Position numbers and translations under genes: made by a program
Notes under the pieces: generated by a model
Database searches by the model: none
Told to the model about the DNA's origin: nothing
The model's input: only the letters and a program-made list of their open reading frames with translations
NCBI GenBank assembly: GCA_003233055.1
Contig: QIKP01000054.1
Coordinates: 1-64,000, forward strand
From: Planctomycetaceae bacterium
Lineage (GTDB): Bacteria > Planctomycetota > Planctomycetia > Pirellulales > Lacipirellulaceae
Reading direction: 5' to 3'
DNA: 64,000 bases
In this document: positions 18,689 through 28,436 of the stretch, piece after piece
Layout: each line of letters begins with the position of its first letter
Position numbering within the stretch: position 1 is the stretch's first letter

Positions 18689-20596
18689 TTAGATTTGAAA
18701 CTGCCCGACGATGGTTTGCAGTTCGCTGGCCAACGTAGCGACCGCGGTACCCGACGTGGAGGTCTCCGCCGCTGCGGCAGAGGTCCGCTTGGCACCTTGG
18801 TCAACACCTGAGATATTCTGGGTAATCTCCTGGCTAGCAGCTGCCGACTCGCCCACACTCTGGGCGACGGTGTCGGCCGCCGTGGCTGTCTCGTTAACCG
18901 TCGCAGCAATCTCCTTGGTGGTAACGCTCTGCTCTTCAACAGCTGCTGCGATCGTTCGCGAAACTTCATTCACGTTGTTAATGACCGCGGTGATCTCGCG
19001 GATTGCCTCGACCGCTTCGCCCGTCGATCCTTGAATCCCTTCGATTCGCTTGCGAATGTCGTCCGTGGCGGAAGCGGTTTGCTTGGCCAGTTCCTTCACT
19101 TCGGTCGCGACCACGGCAAAGCCTTTGCCCGCCTCACCAGCTCGAGCCGCTTCGATCGTCGCATTCAGGGCGAGCAAATTGGTCTGCTCGGCGATGTCCT
19201 GAATCACTTCGATCACCTTGCCGATCTCATCGGCAGCAGTGCCAAGGCTTCCGACCTTTTCGTTGCTCACCTCTGCGAGACGGGCAGCCTGGTCGGCAAC
19301 GGTGGCCGATTCCTCGGCGTTCTTGGCGATCTCGTTGATCGTCGTGTTCATTTCCTCCGTCGCCGCTGCGACCGATCGAACGTTGGACGACATCTCCTTG
19401 GTGGTCGTGGCCATGCGGCCCATGTTGATCGACATCTCCTCGGCTGCCGAAGCAACCGTCGATGCCTGTTGCGTCGTTTGCTCGGCACCACTCGATAACT
19501 CGCCGGAGGTCGTGTCGAGTTGCTGCGAGGTAGCCGTCAGCTTGCTGGCACTCTGCGATATCCCGTCGATCACGCCCCGAAGTTTGCTGGTCATGGCATT
19601 GAGCGGTTGGGCGATGCCGGTAAAGGTTTCGGCAATTTCGCGAGTCTCGTCGTTCGCCTCGGCAACCACGTACTCCTCGGTCAAGCTGCCATCGGCAATG
19701 CGATCCAGAACTGTGGAGAGTTTTTCTACCTCGGAACCCTGAAACGTAGCAATCATCTTGTCACTAATTTCTCGGGCTCGCTCCGAGGTGACATCCTCCC
19801 ACTCCAGCGTATTCCCAACGTACTCCCCCTCCTGATCGTAGATGGCGGTGACCGTCAGCGCGAACTTCAGGTTCCCGACTCCGATATCCGTCTTGTACGG
19901 AAGAATACTCGGGTCCGACAACATCCTTCGCTGGTGGCTAGGGTCCTTATGGAACTGATCGATACTAGATCCTGCAACCTTTTTCGGATCGAAGCCAGGA
20001 AATACTTCCTGAAAAACTTGGAGGTGCTTGTTGAGTAGTTCGTAAGTGGCGTCGTTGGCGTACGTGACCACGAAGTCACGGTCGACTTGCAGGAACGCGG
20101 AGTCGGATTTCTCCACTACCATTCGCATCTTGTGCGATTTACGGTTCTCGAGCACTTGTTCCGTGATATCGGTGGCGTACTTGATGACCTTGAACGGATC
20201 GCCATGGACATCGAAGATCGGGTTGTACGAAGCCTGAATCCAGATTTCCTTGCCACCCTTGCCAATCCGCTTGAATTCAGCTGACTCAAACTCACCTCGG
20301 TTGAGCTTTGCCCAGAACTGCTTGTACTCGACACTCGCCTTGTAGGCTTCCTCGACAAACAGACTGTGATGCTGGCCGACAATTTCCTCCAGCGTGTAGC
20401 CAACCGCGCCAAGGAAGTTGTCGTTAGCCGTTAGGATCGTTCCATCCATGTTGAATTCGATCACTGCCTGTGACTTACCCATCGCATCGACCTGGGCCTG
20501 AAGCTCTTGGAGCTTTGCTTTGCTGGCAGCGGCACCCGAAGGCTGGCGTTTGGTCGACTTTGCTTTGCTGGTAGTCTTGGATTTGGCGGCGGGCAT
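18689..20596 (-). CDS. Soluble methyl-accepting chemotaxis protein with two PAS domains
   Basis: A 635-residue receptor with no membrane helix. Residues 1-30 are Lys/Ser-rich. PAS1 lies at about 40-155 ([20 protein letters not shown], then the PAC-type [12 protein letters not shown]). PAS2 lies at about 160-285 ([20 protein letters not shown], ending [12 protein letters not shown]). Then come a HAMP-like linker and a long signalling coiled coil whose tip is [20 protein letters not shown], followed by [19 protein letters not shown], which contacts CheA/CheW. With no transmembrane part it probably senses an internal cue (redox, ligand or energy). It does not end in an NWETF-like pentapeptide. 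It lies between cheW and cheB in the operon. Confidence 0.93.
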   Translation of the reverse strand: MPAAKSKTTSKAKSTKRQPSGAAASKAKLQELQAQVDAMGKSQAVIEFNMDGTILTANDNFLGAVGYTLEEIVGQHHSLFVEEAYKASVEYKQFWAKLNRGEFESAEFKRIGKGGKEIWIQASYNPIFDVHGDPFKVIKYATDITEQVLENRKSHKMRMVVEKSDSAFLQVDRDFVVTYANDATYELLNKHLQVFQEVFPGFDPKKVAGSSIDQFHKDPSHQRRMLSDPSILPYKTDIGVGNLKFALTVTAIYDQEGEYVGNTLEWEDVTSERAREISDKMIATFQGSEVEKLSTVLDRIADGSLTEEYVVAEANDETREIAETFTGIAQPLNAMTSKLRGVIDGISQSASKLTATSQQLDTTSGELSSGAEQTTQQASTVASAAEEMSINMGRMATTTKEMSSNVRSVAAATEEMNTTINEIAKNAEESATVADQAARLAEVSNEKVGSLGTAADEIGKVIEVIQDIAEQTNLLALNATIEAARAGEAGKGFAVVATEVKELAKQTASATDDIRKRIEGIQGSTGEAVEAIREITAVINNVNEVSRTIAAAVEEQSVTTKEIAATVNETATAADTVAQSVGESAAASQEITQNISGVDQGAKRTSAAAAETSTSGTAVATLASELQTIVGQFQI

Positions 20597-20716
20597 GATT
20601 TTATTCTCCTAGAAAGTGTAGTGAGTTACTGAAATTGGGTCGGAAAAACGAAGGTGCGACAACAAACAATACGCACCACTGGATTTAATGGGGGCAACGT
20701 GCAGGGCGATCGCATC

Positions 20717-21190
20717 CTAGTCCGCCGGTTTGCCGGTCAGTAATTGGTCAATATCTAGCAGGACGACCAGCTCGGTCTCTAGCAGATAAACGCCAATAAA
20801 AAATCGATTGTCGATGCCATCCAGGTTGGTGGGCGTCGGGTTGATCTCGTGATCGGAAACCTCCAGGATGTCGGAAATTCGGTCGACCCATAGGCCAATC
20901 GCTTCGCCCCCAGAATGAACGATCAAGTTACGGGTGTCGCGTGTTTTCTCCGTTTCGGCGAGTCCGAGCAACGTCCGAAGATCGACCACCGTCGCCACAT
21001 CGCCACGAAGGTTGATCACGCCACGCACGAAGTCGGGTGCGCCAGGCACCGAGGTGACATCCAACTGGCGGTTAATCTCCTGCACTTGGTGGATGTCGAC
21101 ACCTAGCAGCAGGTCACCCACGTAGAACGTGGCGTACTGTTTTGCGCTCGGTTCGCTACCAATTGCAGGAGATTTTAATAGAGTTGTCAT
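20717..21190 (-). CDS. cheW: Chemotaxis coupling protein CheW
   Basis: A 157-residue SH3-like coupling protein linking the receptor to CheA. Seen: ATFYVGDLLLGVDIHQVQEI, DVTSVPGAPDFVRGVINLRG (the strongly conserved CheW loop), VATVVDLRTLLGL, and the C-terminal LLDIDQLL. Its start codon abuts the cheA stop directly (21190/21191), so the two are translationally coupled. Downstream is the PAS receptor gene, after a gap of 120 bases. Confidence 0.96.
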   Translation of the reverse strand: MTTLLKSPAIGSEPSAKQYATFYVGDLLLGVDIHQVQEINRQLDVTSVPGAPDFVRGVINLRGDVATVVDLRTLLGLAETEKTRDTRNLIVHSGGEAIGLWVDRISDILEVSDHEINPTPTNLDGIDNRFFIGVYLLETELVVLLDIDQLLTGKPAD

Positions 21191-23908
21191 TTAGTGGCTC
21201 CCCACAAGTTTTTGAGTTTGTCGTTGGGATGTCTTCGTCTTTCGTTGGGTGCTGGCCGCCTTGGTATGATCCACAAAGTTCCGAATCGAGTTGAGTAGCT
21301 TCTCTCGATCCATTTTGATCTGGTAGTCGTCAATACCTACGTCGATTCCATGCTGCAAATCGGCAGCAGCCGCTAGCGAAGTGAGCGCGATCACCGGAAT
21401 TTCCCGGAACCGAGCATCGTCTTTCGCGTGACGGCATAACTCGAAGCCATTCATGTTCGGCATTTCAATGTCGGTGACGATCAGGTCGAAGTCGTACTGC
21501 CCTGACTTCAGCTTGTCCCACGCGATCTGTCCATCTTCGCAGGGCTCGACCAAGTACCCTGTCGATTCCAGTATTTTCACCACTTGATTACGGAAGAATC
21601 CGGAATCCTCGGCCAGCAAAATATGTGGCGGGGCCCCTTCTTTCTCCGACACGACCGCTTCGCGATCCTCAAACCAGTGTGGGTGAGCGGCTTCGGTCAA
21701 CTCGAAGAGGTCAATCAGCCGGGTCGTGTGGCCGTCGATGACCTGCGACCCAATAACGCCCGGCTCGCGGAACGTCACCGTATCGACAAGGGTCGAGACC
21801 ATGCGAATGTCGTCGAGTACGGGAGCCAACAAGCCAATTTCGCGGTCGTTGACCTCGAAAACGACGACATAAACTCGACTCAGATCGTCTGCGGATTTTC
21901 CCGTAACATGATCGTTGACGCGTAAGAGTGGCAGCGTCGATTGTTTGTATTGCAATACCTCGAGCCCGCCGACGCTGTCGATTTGGTCCGACCTGACTCG
22001 CTCGATTCGGGCGATGAGGTCCATCGGCACGGCAAATCGATCGTTCTCGCTGGTCTGAAAAAGGAGGACTGCTTGCTGGTCTTCGTTATCCTTGTTGGCG
22101 TCGTCCGCCGTTCCATTTGCCGCGTCGAGTTCCTCGGCACTGCGAATGTTTTCTTCGGCAGCGATGCCAGCGATATCGAGGATGAGCGCCACGTGGCCAT
22201 CGCCCAGGATCGTCGCCCCTGCCATGCAACGGCAGTCCTTGAAATGCTGCCCAAGGGGCTTCACTACGATCTCCTCCGAGTCGTGCAACGCGTTGACAAC
22301 CAGTCCGAAACGAGCTTGCCCTGTATCGACGACGATGATGTTGATCGCGTCGGTTGTCTTGTCCGACTTCTCGAAGCTGTCGTCCGAACCAACATGCAAG
22401 GAATCGTTGAGGCGAACCAGTGGCAACAGGCTGCCCCGCAGCCGAAGCACTTCCGCATTCTTAACTTGACTAAACCGGGCAGATCGCTCGGCTTCGGTCA
22501 CTCGGACCAGCTCGACGATGTTGACTTGGGGAATGGCAAACCGGTCGGCTCCGACTTGTACGATCAACGATGGGATAATCGCGAGCGTCAAGGGCAACGT
22601 GACGATAATGTTCGTCCCTTTGCCGATGGTCGACTCGACGTCGACCGTACCGCCCAATTTGGTGATATTTGTCCGCACGACATCCATGCCGACTCCTCGA
22701 CCGCTCACGCTCGTCACTTCTTTGGCCGTGGAGAACCCCGGGGCAAAGATGAGACGAACCGCCTCGCGATCGGTCATGCTTTCCGCACTTTCGGCAGTGA
22801 TGACCCCCTTGGAAACGGCTTTCTCTTTGAGAATCGCCGGATCAATGCCGCCACCGTCGTCCTCAATCTCGATGCGAACTTTACCTGCTTGGTAACAGGC
22901 TCGCAGGTAGATCGTTCCGGTCGCCTTTTTACCGTTCGCTTGTCGCTTCTCCGGCAATTCCAGTCCATGGTCGACCGAATTTCGTACCAAGTGCGTGAGA
23001 GGATCGCCAATCGCTTCGATGATCGTCTTGTCGACTTCGACGTCTTTACCTTCGACGACCAAATCGCACTGTTTGCTCAACTTGGCGCTCAAATCACGCA
23101 CCACGCGAGGGAATTTCCCAAACACCGATCCGATCGGCTGCATGCGAGTTTGCATGATCGCTTCTTGTAATTCGCTAGTCACCTGATCGAGCCGGGCCGC
23201 GATCCCTTCCATCCCGCCAGTCTCGGACTTCGAGATGACCTGCAGCAACTGGTTGCGGCTCAGCACCAACTCCCCGGCAAGATTCATCAAGCTATCGAGC
23301 ACACCGACCGAGACACGGATGTTGGCTTCGCCCTGCACAGCCGGTGCCGATTTGGCGTCGCTTTTCTTCTCCGCCACTTTCGCCGGCGCGGCAGCCACCT
23401 CGACCGGCGCTTCTTCCACCACTTCCGGCACGGGCTCCGAGACTACGGGTACTGCAGCCGCTTCGGGTGCCGAAGGTGCAGGATCGCTCTCCTCACTCGG
23501 CGTCGGCGTCTCCGCAGCTGCAGCCGCAGCCGCCTCCACGGCCTCGAGTTCCGTCACGTGCGCCGAAACATCGACGTCGTTGGAATTTTTCACGTCGAGA
23601 ATCATGTTGCGGAGCGTGTCGGTGGCTCGCAGCATCACATCGACGATGGCCGATGTCGGGACCAGCTCCTCGTTTCGCATCATGTTGAGAAGATTCTCAA
23701 GATTGTGCGAAAGGTCGTTAACCTTGGTGAGCCCAAGGAATCCGGCCGCTCCCTTGATGGAGTGAATGCCACGGAAGACCTCGTTGACTAGGTCGACGTT
23801 TATGTTTTCACCATCTTGCTCAATTTGGAGAAACTGGTTCTCCATGTCGGAAAGGTGGTCTCTCGACTCCATGACAAAGTCGATCAGCAGGTCGTCGTCA
23901 TCTTCCAC
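21191..23908 (-). CDS. cheA: Chemotaxis histidine kinase CheA with C-terminal receiver domain
   Basis: A 905-residue hybrid kinase. The HPt domain has the phospho-His near residue 49 (FRGIHSIKGAAGFLGL). An Ala/Pro/Glu-rich linker spans about 130-205. The dimerisation helices start near VGVLDSLMNLAGELVLSRNQ. ATP-binding motifs are HLVRNSVDHGLE, IEIEDDGGGID and SGRGVGMDVVRTNI. A CheW-like regulatory domain follows (LPLTLAIIPSLIVQV), then an apparent second CheW-like domain (about 630-760; LLFQTSENDRFAVPMDLIAR). A receiver domain spans about 765-890 with its acceptor near D813 (DLIVTDIEMPNMNGFEL). With no cheY in the operon, the attached receiver may be a phosphate sink or the output. It is the first gene of the operon. 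Confidence 0.95.
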   Translation of the reverse strand: MEDDDDLLIDFVMESRDHLSDMENQFLQIEQDGENINVDLVNEVFRGIHSIKGAAGFLGLTKVNDLSHNLENLLNMMRNEELVPTSAIVDVMLRATDTLRNMILDVKNSNDVDVSAHVTELEAVEAAAAAAAETPTPSEESDPAPSAPEAAAVPVVSEPVPEVVEEAPVEVAAAPAKVAEKKSDAKSAPAVQGEANIRVSVGVLDSLMNLAGELVLSRNQLLQVISKSETGGMEGIAARLDQVTSELQEAIMQTRMQPIGSVFGKFPRVVRDLSAKLSKQCDLVVEGKDVEVDKTIIEAIGDPLTHLVRNSVDHGLELPEKRQANGKKATGTIYLRACYQAGKVRIEIEDDGGGIDPAILKEKAVSKGVITAESAESMTDREAVRLIFAPGFSTAKEVTSVSGRGVGMDVVRTNITKLGGTVDVESTIGKGTNIIVTLPLTLAIIPSLIVQVGADRFAIPQVNIVELVRVTEAERSARFSQVKNAEVLRLRGSLLPLVRLNDSLHVGSDDSFEKSDKTTDAINIIVVDTGQARFGLVVNALHDSEEIVVKPLGQHFKDCRCMAGATILGDGHVALILDIAGIAAEENIRSAEELDAANGTADDANKDNEDQQAVLLFQTSENDRFAVPMDLIARIERVRSDQIDSVGGLEVLQYKQSTLPLLRVNDHVTGKSADDLSRVYVVVFEVNDREIGLLAPVLDDIRMVSTLVDTVTFREPGVIGSQVIDGHTTRLIDLFELTEAAHPHWFEDREAVVSEKEGAPPHILLAEDSGFFRNQVVKILESTGYLVEPCEDGQIAWDKLKSGQYDFDLIVTDIEMPNMNGFELCRHAKDDARFREIPVIALTSLAAAADLQHGIDVGIDDYQIKMDREKLLNSIRNFVDHTKAASTQRKTKTSQRQTQKLVGSH

Positions 23909-24324
23909 TGTGATCGCTCCCTTTTCTTGCTCAACGTCTTCCGCCCGTCGCCTGGAACTAGTGGTTGCCAGAGCGCGACTCGGAACTGCTGAGCAGACGC
24001 CTAAGTGAATTCGTGTAACCTCTAAAATTAGGCCACGGGCGGCGTGCAGGAGAAGAGATTGTGGAAAGCACGGTAAAAAACCCGAGAACCCGACCGATAC
24101 CCGCCAATTCTGACCGGTCGAAACGACTGTAGCGGTTCGCCGACCAAGCTTGGTTGGCGCTCGTCAAGGTTCCGCCCTGGCGATGCCGCTTCAGCGGCAG
24201 GCGCGTCGGAGCGAAGGGAGGAGCGGAGAAAGGAGAGCGAAGAGCGGTTACGAAGCAGGCACCCTGGGGGGTACACCCTCCAGGAGACCCGCTGAAGCGA
24301 TACATGACGTCGGCCAGCGGGCGG
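23909..24324. repeat. Gap upstream of cheA with a palindromic repeat copy
   Basis: No gene is supported. The region should carry the che operon promoter (minus strand), but no strong consensus is visible. At about 24175-24225 lies a copy of the CCCTGGC(A/G)ATGCCGCTTCAG element, also seen at 7213 and, in part, 49066. Near 24289-24302 is the inverted partial arm CCCGCTGAAGCGAT. Confidence 0.55.
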
Positions 24325-25065
24325 CTAGTCGTCCAAAAGGTCTTCCGCGTAGCCAGGCGGAAAAGGATTGCCGAGGCTGGAGTCCCCATCAGGTTGCTCG
24401 ACGTGACGGCCATCGGCTGTCGCGTCGCCCTGCCCTTCTCTCCCTGGCTCCCTCTTGGGAACGGAGGGCCGGGGGGCGGGGACGTTCGACACGTGGCCAT
24501 CCACAGGTGCCACGTGTCGAGGCGTTCGAGAAGGCGTTCGAGAAGGCGTATCCAAGTCGGAGGTGTCGAGATCGGACGTCTCGAATTGCTTCACCCAGTA
24601 GGCAACGCTCCCGCCCGCTGCCTCGGACGACCGAAAAATTTCCCCTCGCTCGATACGGGCAGCCTTGCCAATCCGAACGAGGTCCGCGTACCAGGCATCG
24701 CTGTCTATGTATTTGGCGCCTCGTCGCCGTGCCGCGCGCTGGACCCGATGGTCAGCCGATACGACCATTAATTCACGGGGCGCGCGGTGGTCATCGATGA
24801 TCTCTTCGAGCAGCGTGTCGGCGTCGGCGTATTCGCGGGCGTAGCGGACGTGGATGTGGTCATGGTGCAGTGAAGGAGGCAGCCCGGGAGGAGCGCCAGC
24901 CGCATCGAAGACGATCGTGGTTCCCCTCCGTCTCCCGGCCGACAATGCCGAGGCCAGGAAGGCCAACAGCGCCTCGCGCGAGCCCTGCAGTGTCCCTGCG
25001 TCTGCCCCCGTCCCAAACAGGTCGGTTGCGTGCAACAGGTTGTAGCCGTCGATTAAGATTCGCAT
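24325..25065 (-). CDS. NYN (YacP/Rae1-type) ribonuclease-like protein
   Basis: A 246-residue protein. The N-terminal about 160 residues form a NYN/PIN-like nuclease fold: MRILIDGYNLLHATDLFG with the first acidic residue, RRRGTTIVFDAAG with the second, and ELMVVSADHRVQRAARRRGA with the third. This is the YacP family, whose Bacillus member Rae1 cleaves mRNA on the ribosome. The C-terminal about 85 residues are low complexity (SDLDTSDLDTPSRTPSRTPR) and partly encoded by repeat DNA at 24431-24480, so that tail is likely recent and non-catalytic. The ATG at 25065 begins the conserved strand. The gene lies alone between cheA and pyrB. Confidence 0.8.
   Translation of the reverse strand: MRILIDGYNLLHATDLFGTGADAGTLQGSREALLAFLASALSAGRRRGTTIVFDAAGAPPGLPPSLHHDHIHVRYAREYADADTLLEEIIDDHRAPRELMVVSADHRVQRAARRRGAKYIDSDAWYADLVRIGKAARIERGEIFRSSEAAGGSVAYWVKQFETSDLDTSDLDTPSRTPSRTPRHVAPVDGHVSNVPAPRPSVPKREPGREGQGDATADGRHVEQPDGDSSLGNPFPPGYAEDLLDD
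24431..24480 (-). repeat. Repeat-derived segment inside the NYN protein gene
   Basis: The segment CCCTTCTCTCCCTGGCTCCC and its continuation (CTTGGGAACGGAGGGCCGG) resembles the CCCTTCTCCCTGGCCCC...GGCC...GGGGTGAGGG segment at 60515-60564. Both lie in reading frame in a coding region. Here it encodes the PSVPKREPGREGQGDA part of the tail. Confidence 0.55.
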
Positions 25066-25202
25066 GGCCCCATTGTACCTCTCTCTTCCATAGGGCAAAG
25101 CGCCGATTAGCGCCGTTTACCCCCGGTTCCTGTCCCATTTGTCAGGCACTCCAAGCTGGAGGCCTCGTGCTGCAAGCGAAACACTCGGCTGACGCGATGA
25201 GG

Positions 25203-26504
25203 CTACTTCTGGAATTCGTTGCGGAAGTACCGCAGGATTTGGCCATCGGCGTCAAAGACGTGCGCCAAGAGCGCCGATCGAATCCACATCCCATTGCGTG
25301 CCTGGCGGAAGTACATCGCGCGGTCGTCGTTATCGATCTCTGGAGGAATCTCGCCAGAATGCTGATCGCGAGGGAACGGATGCAAGATCGGAGCGTAGGG
25401 CCTCATTCGAGAGACAAGATTTTTAGAAAGGCAATAGCGGGAGAAGTCGATCTTTGCAAAACAATCGGCATCCTCTGGCGTGTCGTGTTCCTTCTGCACG
25501 CGGGTCATGTAAAGCGCATCGAGTTGCTCAATAACCGGCTTGCCATCGAGTAACGTCTCGAACGAGCTAAGCTCATGGATCGTCACATTTTTTGCAAGAA
25601 GTCGCTGGCGAAGATCGTCCCGCATAACGAGTTTAGGATGGTCCGGTGCGATAAAAACGAGCCGCACGTTCTCGTAATTGGCCAGCAGCATCGCCAACGA
25701 TCGGACCGTGCGGCCACGTCCAATATCGCCACAGAAACCGTAGGTTTTGTTGGCGAGTCCTTTCGTTAAACCGTCGCAGCCGGGAAGTTTCTGCAATTCT
25801 TCAAATCGAGTTGAAAGCGACGAATCCGTGGAGCCCTCAAACTGGAAGGTTCGCTGGAGCGTGTAGATGTCGAGGAGCGCTTGGGTCGGATGCTCGTCGG
25901 CACCCGAGCCGGCATTGACGATTGGCACGCTTCGGTTCCCGGATCGCTCTAAGTCGTTCATCAAGTAGGCACACGACTCCGCCAGTCGGGCGATGGGCGA
26001 ACGCATGATGATGAGGTCGAAGTAGCTAGAAAACATGCGGATCGAATCGAACCGTGTCTCGCCTTTAGTTTCCGACGAGGTTTGCGGGTTGCGGACTTCA
26101 TTGCAAGTGATGCCCAGGATTTGGCACGCTGCCATGAAGGACAAGAAGGTCCGCGTCGAGGGCTGCGTGAAATAAAGCATGGCCCTCTTGTGGTGCAGCA
26201 AGTTGATGAGAAAGTCTTGTCCGCTGCGGTGCCGTGAAAGCTGCCGAATCACGTCCGCAACGCTGCCCAATTCTTCGAGTAGATCGACGGTCAACTGACC
26301 GGAAAAAATCAGATGCCGAAGTCGGCCACTCCGTTCCAGCTCGGGTGCCTTCACCCGTATCGGACGCTCCAGCCGCGATTCGTAGAGCAGTAAATCGCGG
26401 TCGTCTTGAGTAGATGCCAGGGAGGCAGACGCCAGAGGGGTAGTTGGCGGGGGGCCATCGGGCTCGGTCGTCGATGACATGGTCGTGGGCTTCGGGGCAG
26501 GCAA
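25203..26504 (-). CDS. pyrB: Aspartate carbamoyltransferase, long form
   Basis: A 433-residue enzyme condensing carbamoyl phosphate with aspartate, the first committed step of pyrimidine synthesis. Carbamoyl-phosphate-site motifs are intact: LYFTQPSTRTFLSFMAACQ, SSETKGETRFDSIRMF and GADEHPTQALLDIYTLQ. The aspartate-side motif is HPFPRDQHSGEIPPEIDNDD followed by RAMYFRQARNGMWIRSALL. It is longer than the usual 310 residues because of a Ser/Pro/Thr-rich N-terminal extension (about 40 residues) and an insertion near residues 225-250. Residues 1 and 9 are both possible Met starts. No pyrI or other pyrimidine gene is adjacent. Confidence 0.92.
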   Translation of the reverse strand: MPAPKPTTMSSTTEPDGPPPTTPLASASLASTQDDRDLLLYESRLERPIRVKAPELERSGRLRHLIFSGQLTVDLLEELGSVADVIRQLSRHRSGQDFLINLLHHKRAMLYFTQPSTRTFLSFMAACQILGITCNEVRNPQTSSETKGETRFDSIRMFSSYFDLIIMRSPIARLAESCAYLMNDLERSGNRSVPIVNAGSGADEHPTQALLDIYTLQRTFQFEGSTDSSLSTRFEELQKLPGCDGLTKGLANKTYGFCGDIGRGRTVRSLAMLLANYENVRLVFIAPDHPKLVMRDDLRQRLLAKNVTIHELSSFETLLDGKPVIEQLDALYMTRVQKEHDTPEDADCFAKIDFSRYCLSKNLVSRMRPYAPILHPFPRDQHSGEIPPEIDNDDRAMYFRQARNGMWIRSALLAHVFDADGQILRYFRNEFQK

Positions 26505-26570
26505 GTGGAGTGTGACTAGCTCCGCCAGTTATCGCACAGCCCCATCGCAAACGTCAAGCGACGGAGCATG

Positions 26571-26756
26571 GCCATTTTTCGGTCGTCACCGTTCCGGGTT
26601 GGAAGAAGAAACCACGAAGGATACGAATCCTACGAATCGTTGACAAAGGACGTTGCAGAAAGGAAACCAAGCATTGCACTCCTTTCTTCTTGCATTCGTA
26701 GGATTCTCGCAATTCGTGGTTTCCCCTGCCTTGGATTCCGCAGAACGGCCACTTTC
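26571..26756. repeat. CGTTC/GAACG palindromic element copy
   Basis: Between pyrB and the permease gene, AAACCACGAAGGATACGAAT near 26608 is mirrored by CGCAATTCGTGGTTTCCCC near 26708, and imperfect outer arms (ACCGTTCC and AGAACGGC) flank them. It belongs to the family at 8569 and 16022. No gene is supported in 26505-26798. Confidence 0.65.
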
Positions 26757-26798
26757 GTTCCGCTCCAAGCCGATCGGTTCGTGGATCGAATGACGATC

Positions 26799-28436
26799 TT
26801 AGCGCGCGACGCGCCACCGCGAATGAAATAACCAAACAATCGTCGCCAAGAGTGCCCCGTTGTAAGCGAGCGTCGTAACCAGGTAGCCGAGAACCAAATC
26901 GAGATTTCTCCATTTCGACGGCGCGTTGGCAATGGGCGAACCGCCCGAGTCGAATTCCAGTGGTAGCGCGAAGGTCGCTGCAAAGGGGCTCATGACACTT
27001 GCAACCCGAGTGATCTCCGCACCACTCGTACCCGGGAAAAATGTGTCTGCAAAGTAGCGAGCGGCAAGCGGCGCGATGAAGAGCAGGAGAATCACCATGT
27101 AGCTGGCAACCAAGCTCTGCGAAGTCTTAGAAAAAATCGTCGAACAAAAGAGCGCCGTCATCGAGGTGGTGACGCACGTCAGGGCGAAAATAACAAAGTA
27201 GCCCAACATGGTTGGCAAATTGTTCCAATAGTCGAGCGGCAGGAGGCAGGCGAGTAGCACCGGCCACATCAGGAAACTGCTCAAGACACTCGAGACCCTT
27301 AGCCCCGACAGCAGCTTCCCCCAGAGCATTTGCCAAGGAGTGATGAGCGTGGTGAGCAACAGGTCGAGTGTTTCTCGTTCCCTCTCGCTGCAAACACTGC
27401 CTGCCGAGAAGACGGGCCCGACCAAGACGTTGAAGAACAGCGCGTAGCCGATGTACCACGGCGCGTACTCCGGGTAGAGGTAGAGACAAACCGCCATGAT
27501 CGGGAGCGCAAGGAGCATCGAAATCTGAATCACCAGCCGGAGCATGAGCGTCCCTTGGCTGAAGATTTCGCTTCGCATTTCCTTGTCGTAAATCGGATTC
27601 TTGCCATCTTCGAGAAGCGTTGTCCGTTTGGGCGGGGCGAAAAGGTTGTCGGGGAATTCGTCTCGCTGGATGTAGAGCCCAACCACCTCACGGGCTTCGC
27701 CTTCCAGATCGACCACGTCCTGGCCCCCACTGCCCAGATCGGCCGGATAAAGGAGCCGCTTGGTGGTGTTCCACCACAACAGGGCAACCATCGAGAAGCA
27801 GACGACCGGAACCACTGTGGTCGCGAAGAAAAGCCGTGCCTCGCCAAGTTGTCCTAGGGCGTTCCAAATGAGCACTCCCACGAGGGCAAGCGGCAAAATC
27901 ATCAAGTAGCTCACCAGCAGCGCCGCCGACGTCCGATTGAAGAAGCTACTCGCCCACAAGCAAATCATGCCCGACAGAACAACCGACGAGATCATGGCGA
28001 TGTACGCTGCAAAGACCTCGTAGGGCGAGACCCCTCCGAGCGGCAAGCAGAGCATGACGATCGGGAGCGAACAGACCATCAGGATCGCCAAATGGCAAAG
28101 CGCCGCAAGCAGCTTGCCGAGCACAATCGCGCCTGGCCTCAGCGGACTGGCGATCAGCATCTCGAAGCTGTGGCGTTCTTTCTCGCCGGTGATCGCTCCG
28201 GCGGCAAAGCTCGGAGTCATCAGCGAGGCGAGCAGGTATTGCCCCAAAAAAAAGAGGCTCACCAGCCGCTTCGCCGCCTCAGGCTGGGCCATGTCGAGCA
28301 CCTGCGACTGCGGCCAGGCCAGAAAAACCACCCCCCCCAAGAGCGCCACGTACGCAAACAAGAGTACGAACGCCCGCACCAACCGAAGGTTGCTGAGCAG
28401 CTCGTACTGTAGAACCGGATTTCGGGTGAGGTACAT
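26799..28436 (-). CDS. ABC-2 type transporter permease with internally duplicated halves
   Basis: A 545-residue protein with about twelve membrane helices. Each half begins with the same layout: a helix pair, then a cytoplasmic coupling segment. The first is GAITGEKERHSFEMLIASPL with RPGAIVLGKLLAAL; the second is GSVCSERERETLDLLLTTLI with TPWQMLWGKLLSGL. These E(K/R)ER motifs mark ABC-2 permeases of the GldF/NatB type, so the gene looks like a head-to-tail duplication of one permease. A soluble insert lies at about 240-290. An ATP-binding partner is expected, but none is adjacent: upstream lie 822 gene-free bases and downstream is the oppositely contexted pyrB. Substrate unknown. Confidence 0.85.
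   Translation of the reverse strand: MYLTRNPVLQYELLSNLRLVRAFVLLFAYVALLGGVVFLAWPQSQVLDMAQPEAAKRLVSLFFLGQYLLASLMTPSFAAGAITGEKERHSFEMLIASPLRPGAIVLGKLLAALCHLAILMVCSLPIVMLCLPLGGVSPYEVFAAYIAMISSVVLSGMICLWASSFFNRTSAALLVSYLMILPLALVGVLIWNALGQLGEARLFFATTVVPVVCFSMVALLWWNTTKRLLYPADLGSGGQDVVDLEGEAREVVGLYIQRDEFPDNLFAPPKRTTLLEDGKNPIYDKEMRSEIFSQGTLMLRLVIQISMLLALPIMAVCLYLYPEYAPWYIGYALFFNVLVGPVFSAGSVCSERERETLDLLLTTLITPWQMLWGKLLSGLRVSSVLSSFLMWPVLLACLLPLDYWNNLPTMLGYFVIFALTCVTTSMTALFCSTIFSKTSQSLVASYMVILLLFIAPLAARYFADTFFPGTSGAEITRVASVMSPFAATFALPLEFDSGGSPIANAPSKWRNLDLVLGYLVTTLAYNGALLATIVWLFHSRWRVAR

Noticed and set aside
21941-23170. A 409-codon frame opposite cheA
   Set aside because: It is antisense to a gene with complete CheA motifs, and its protein has no family features.
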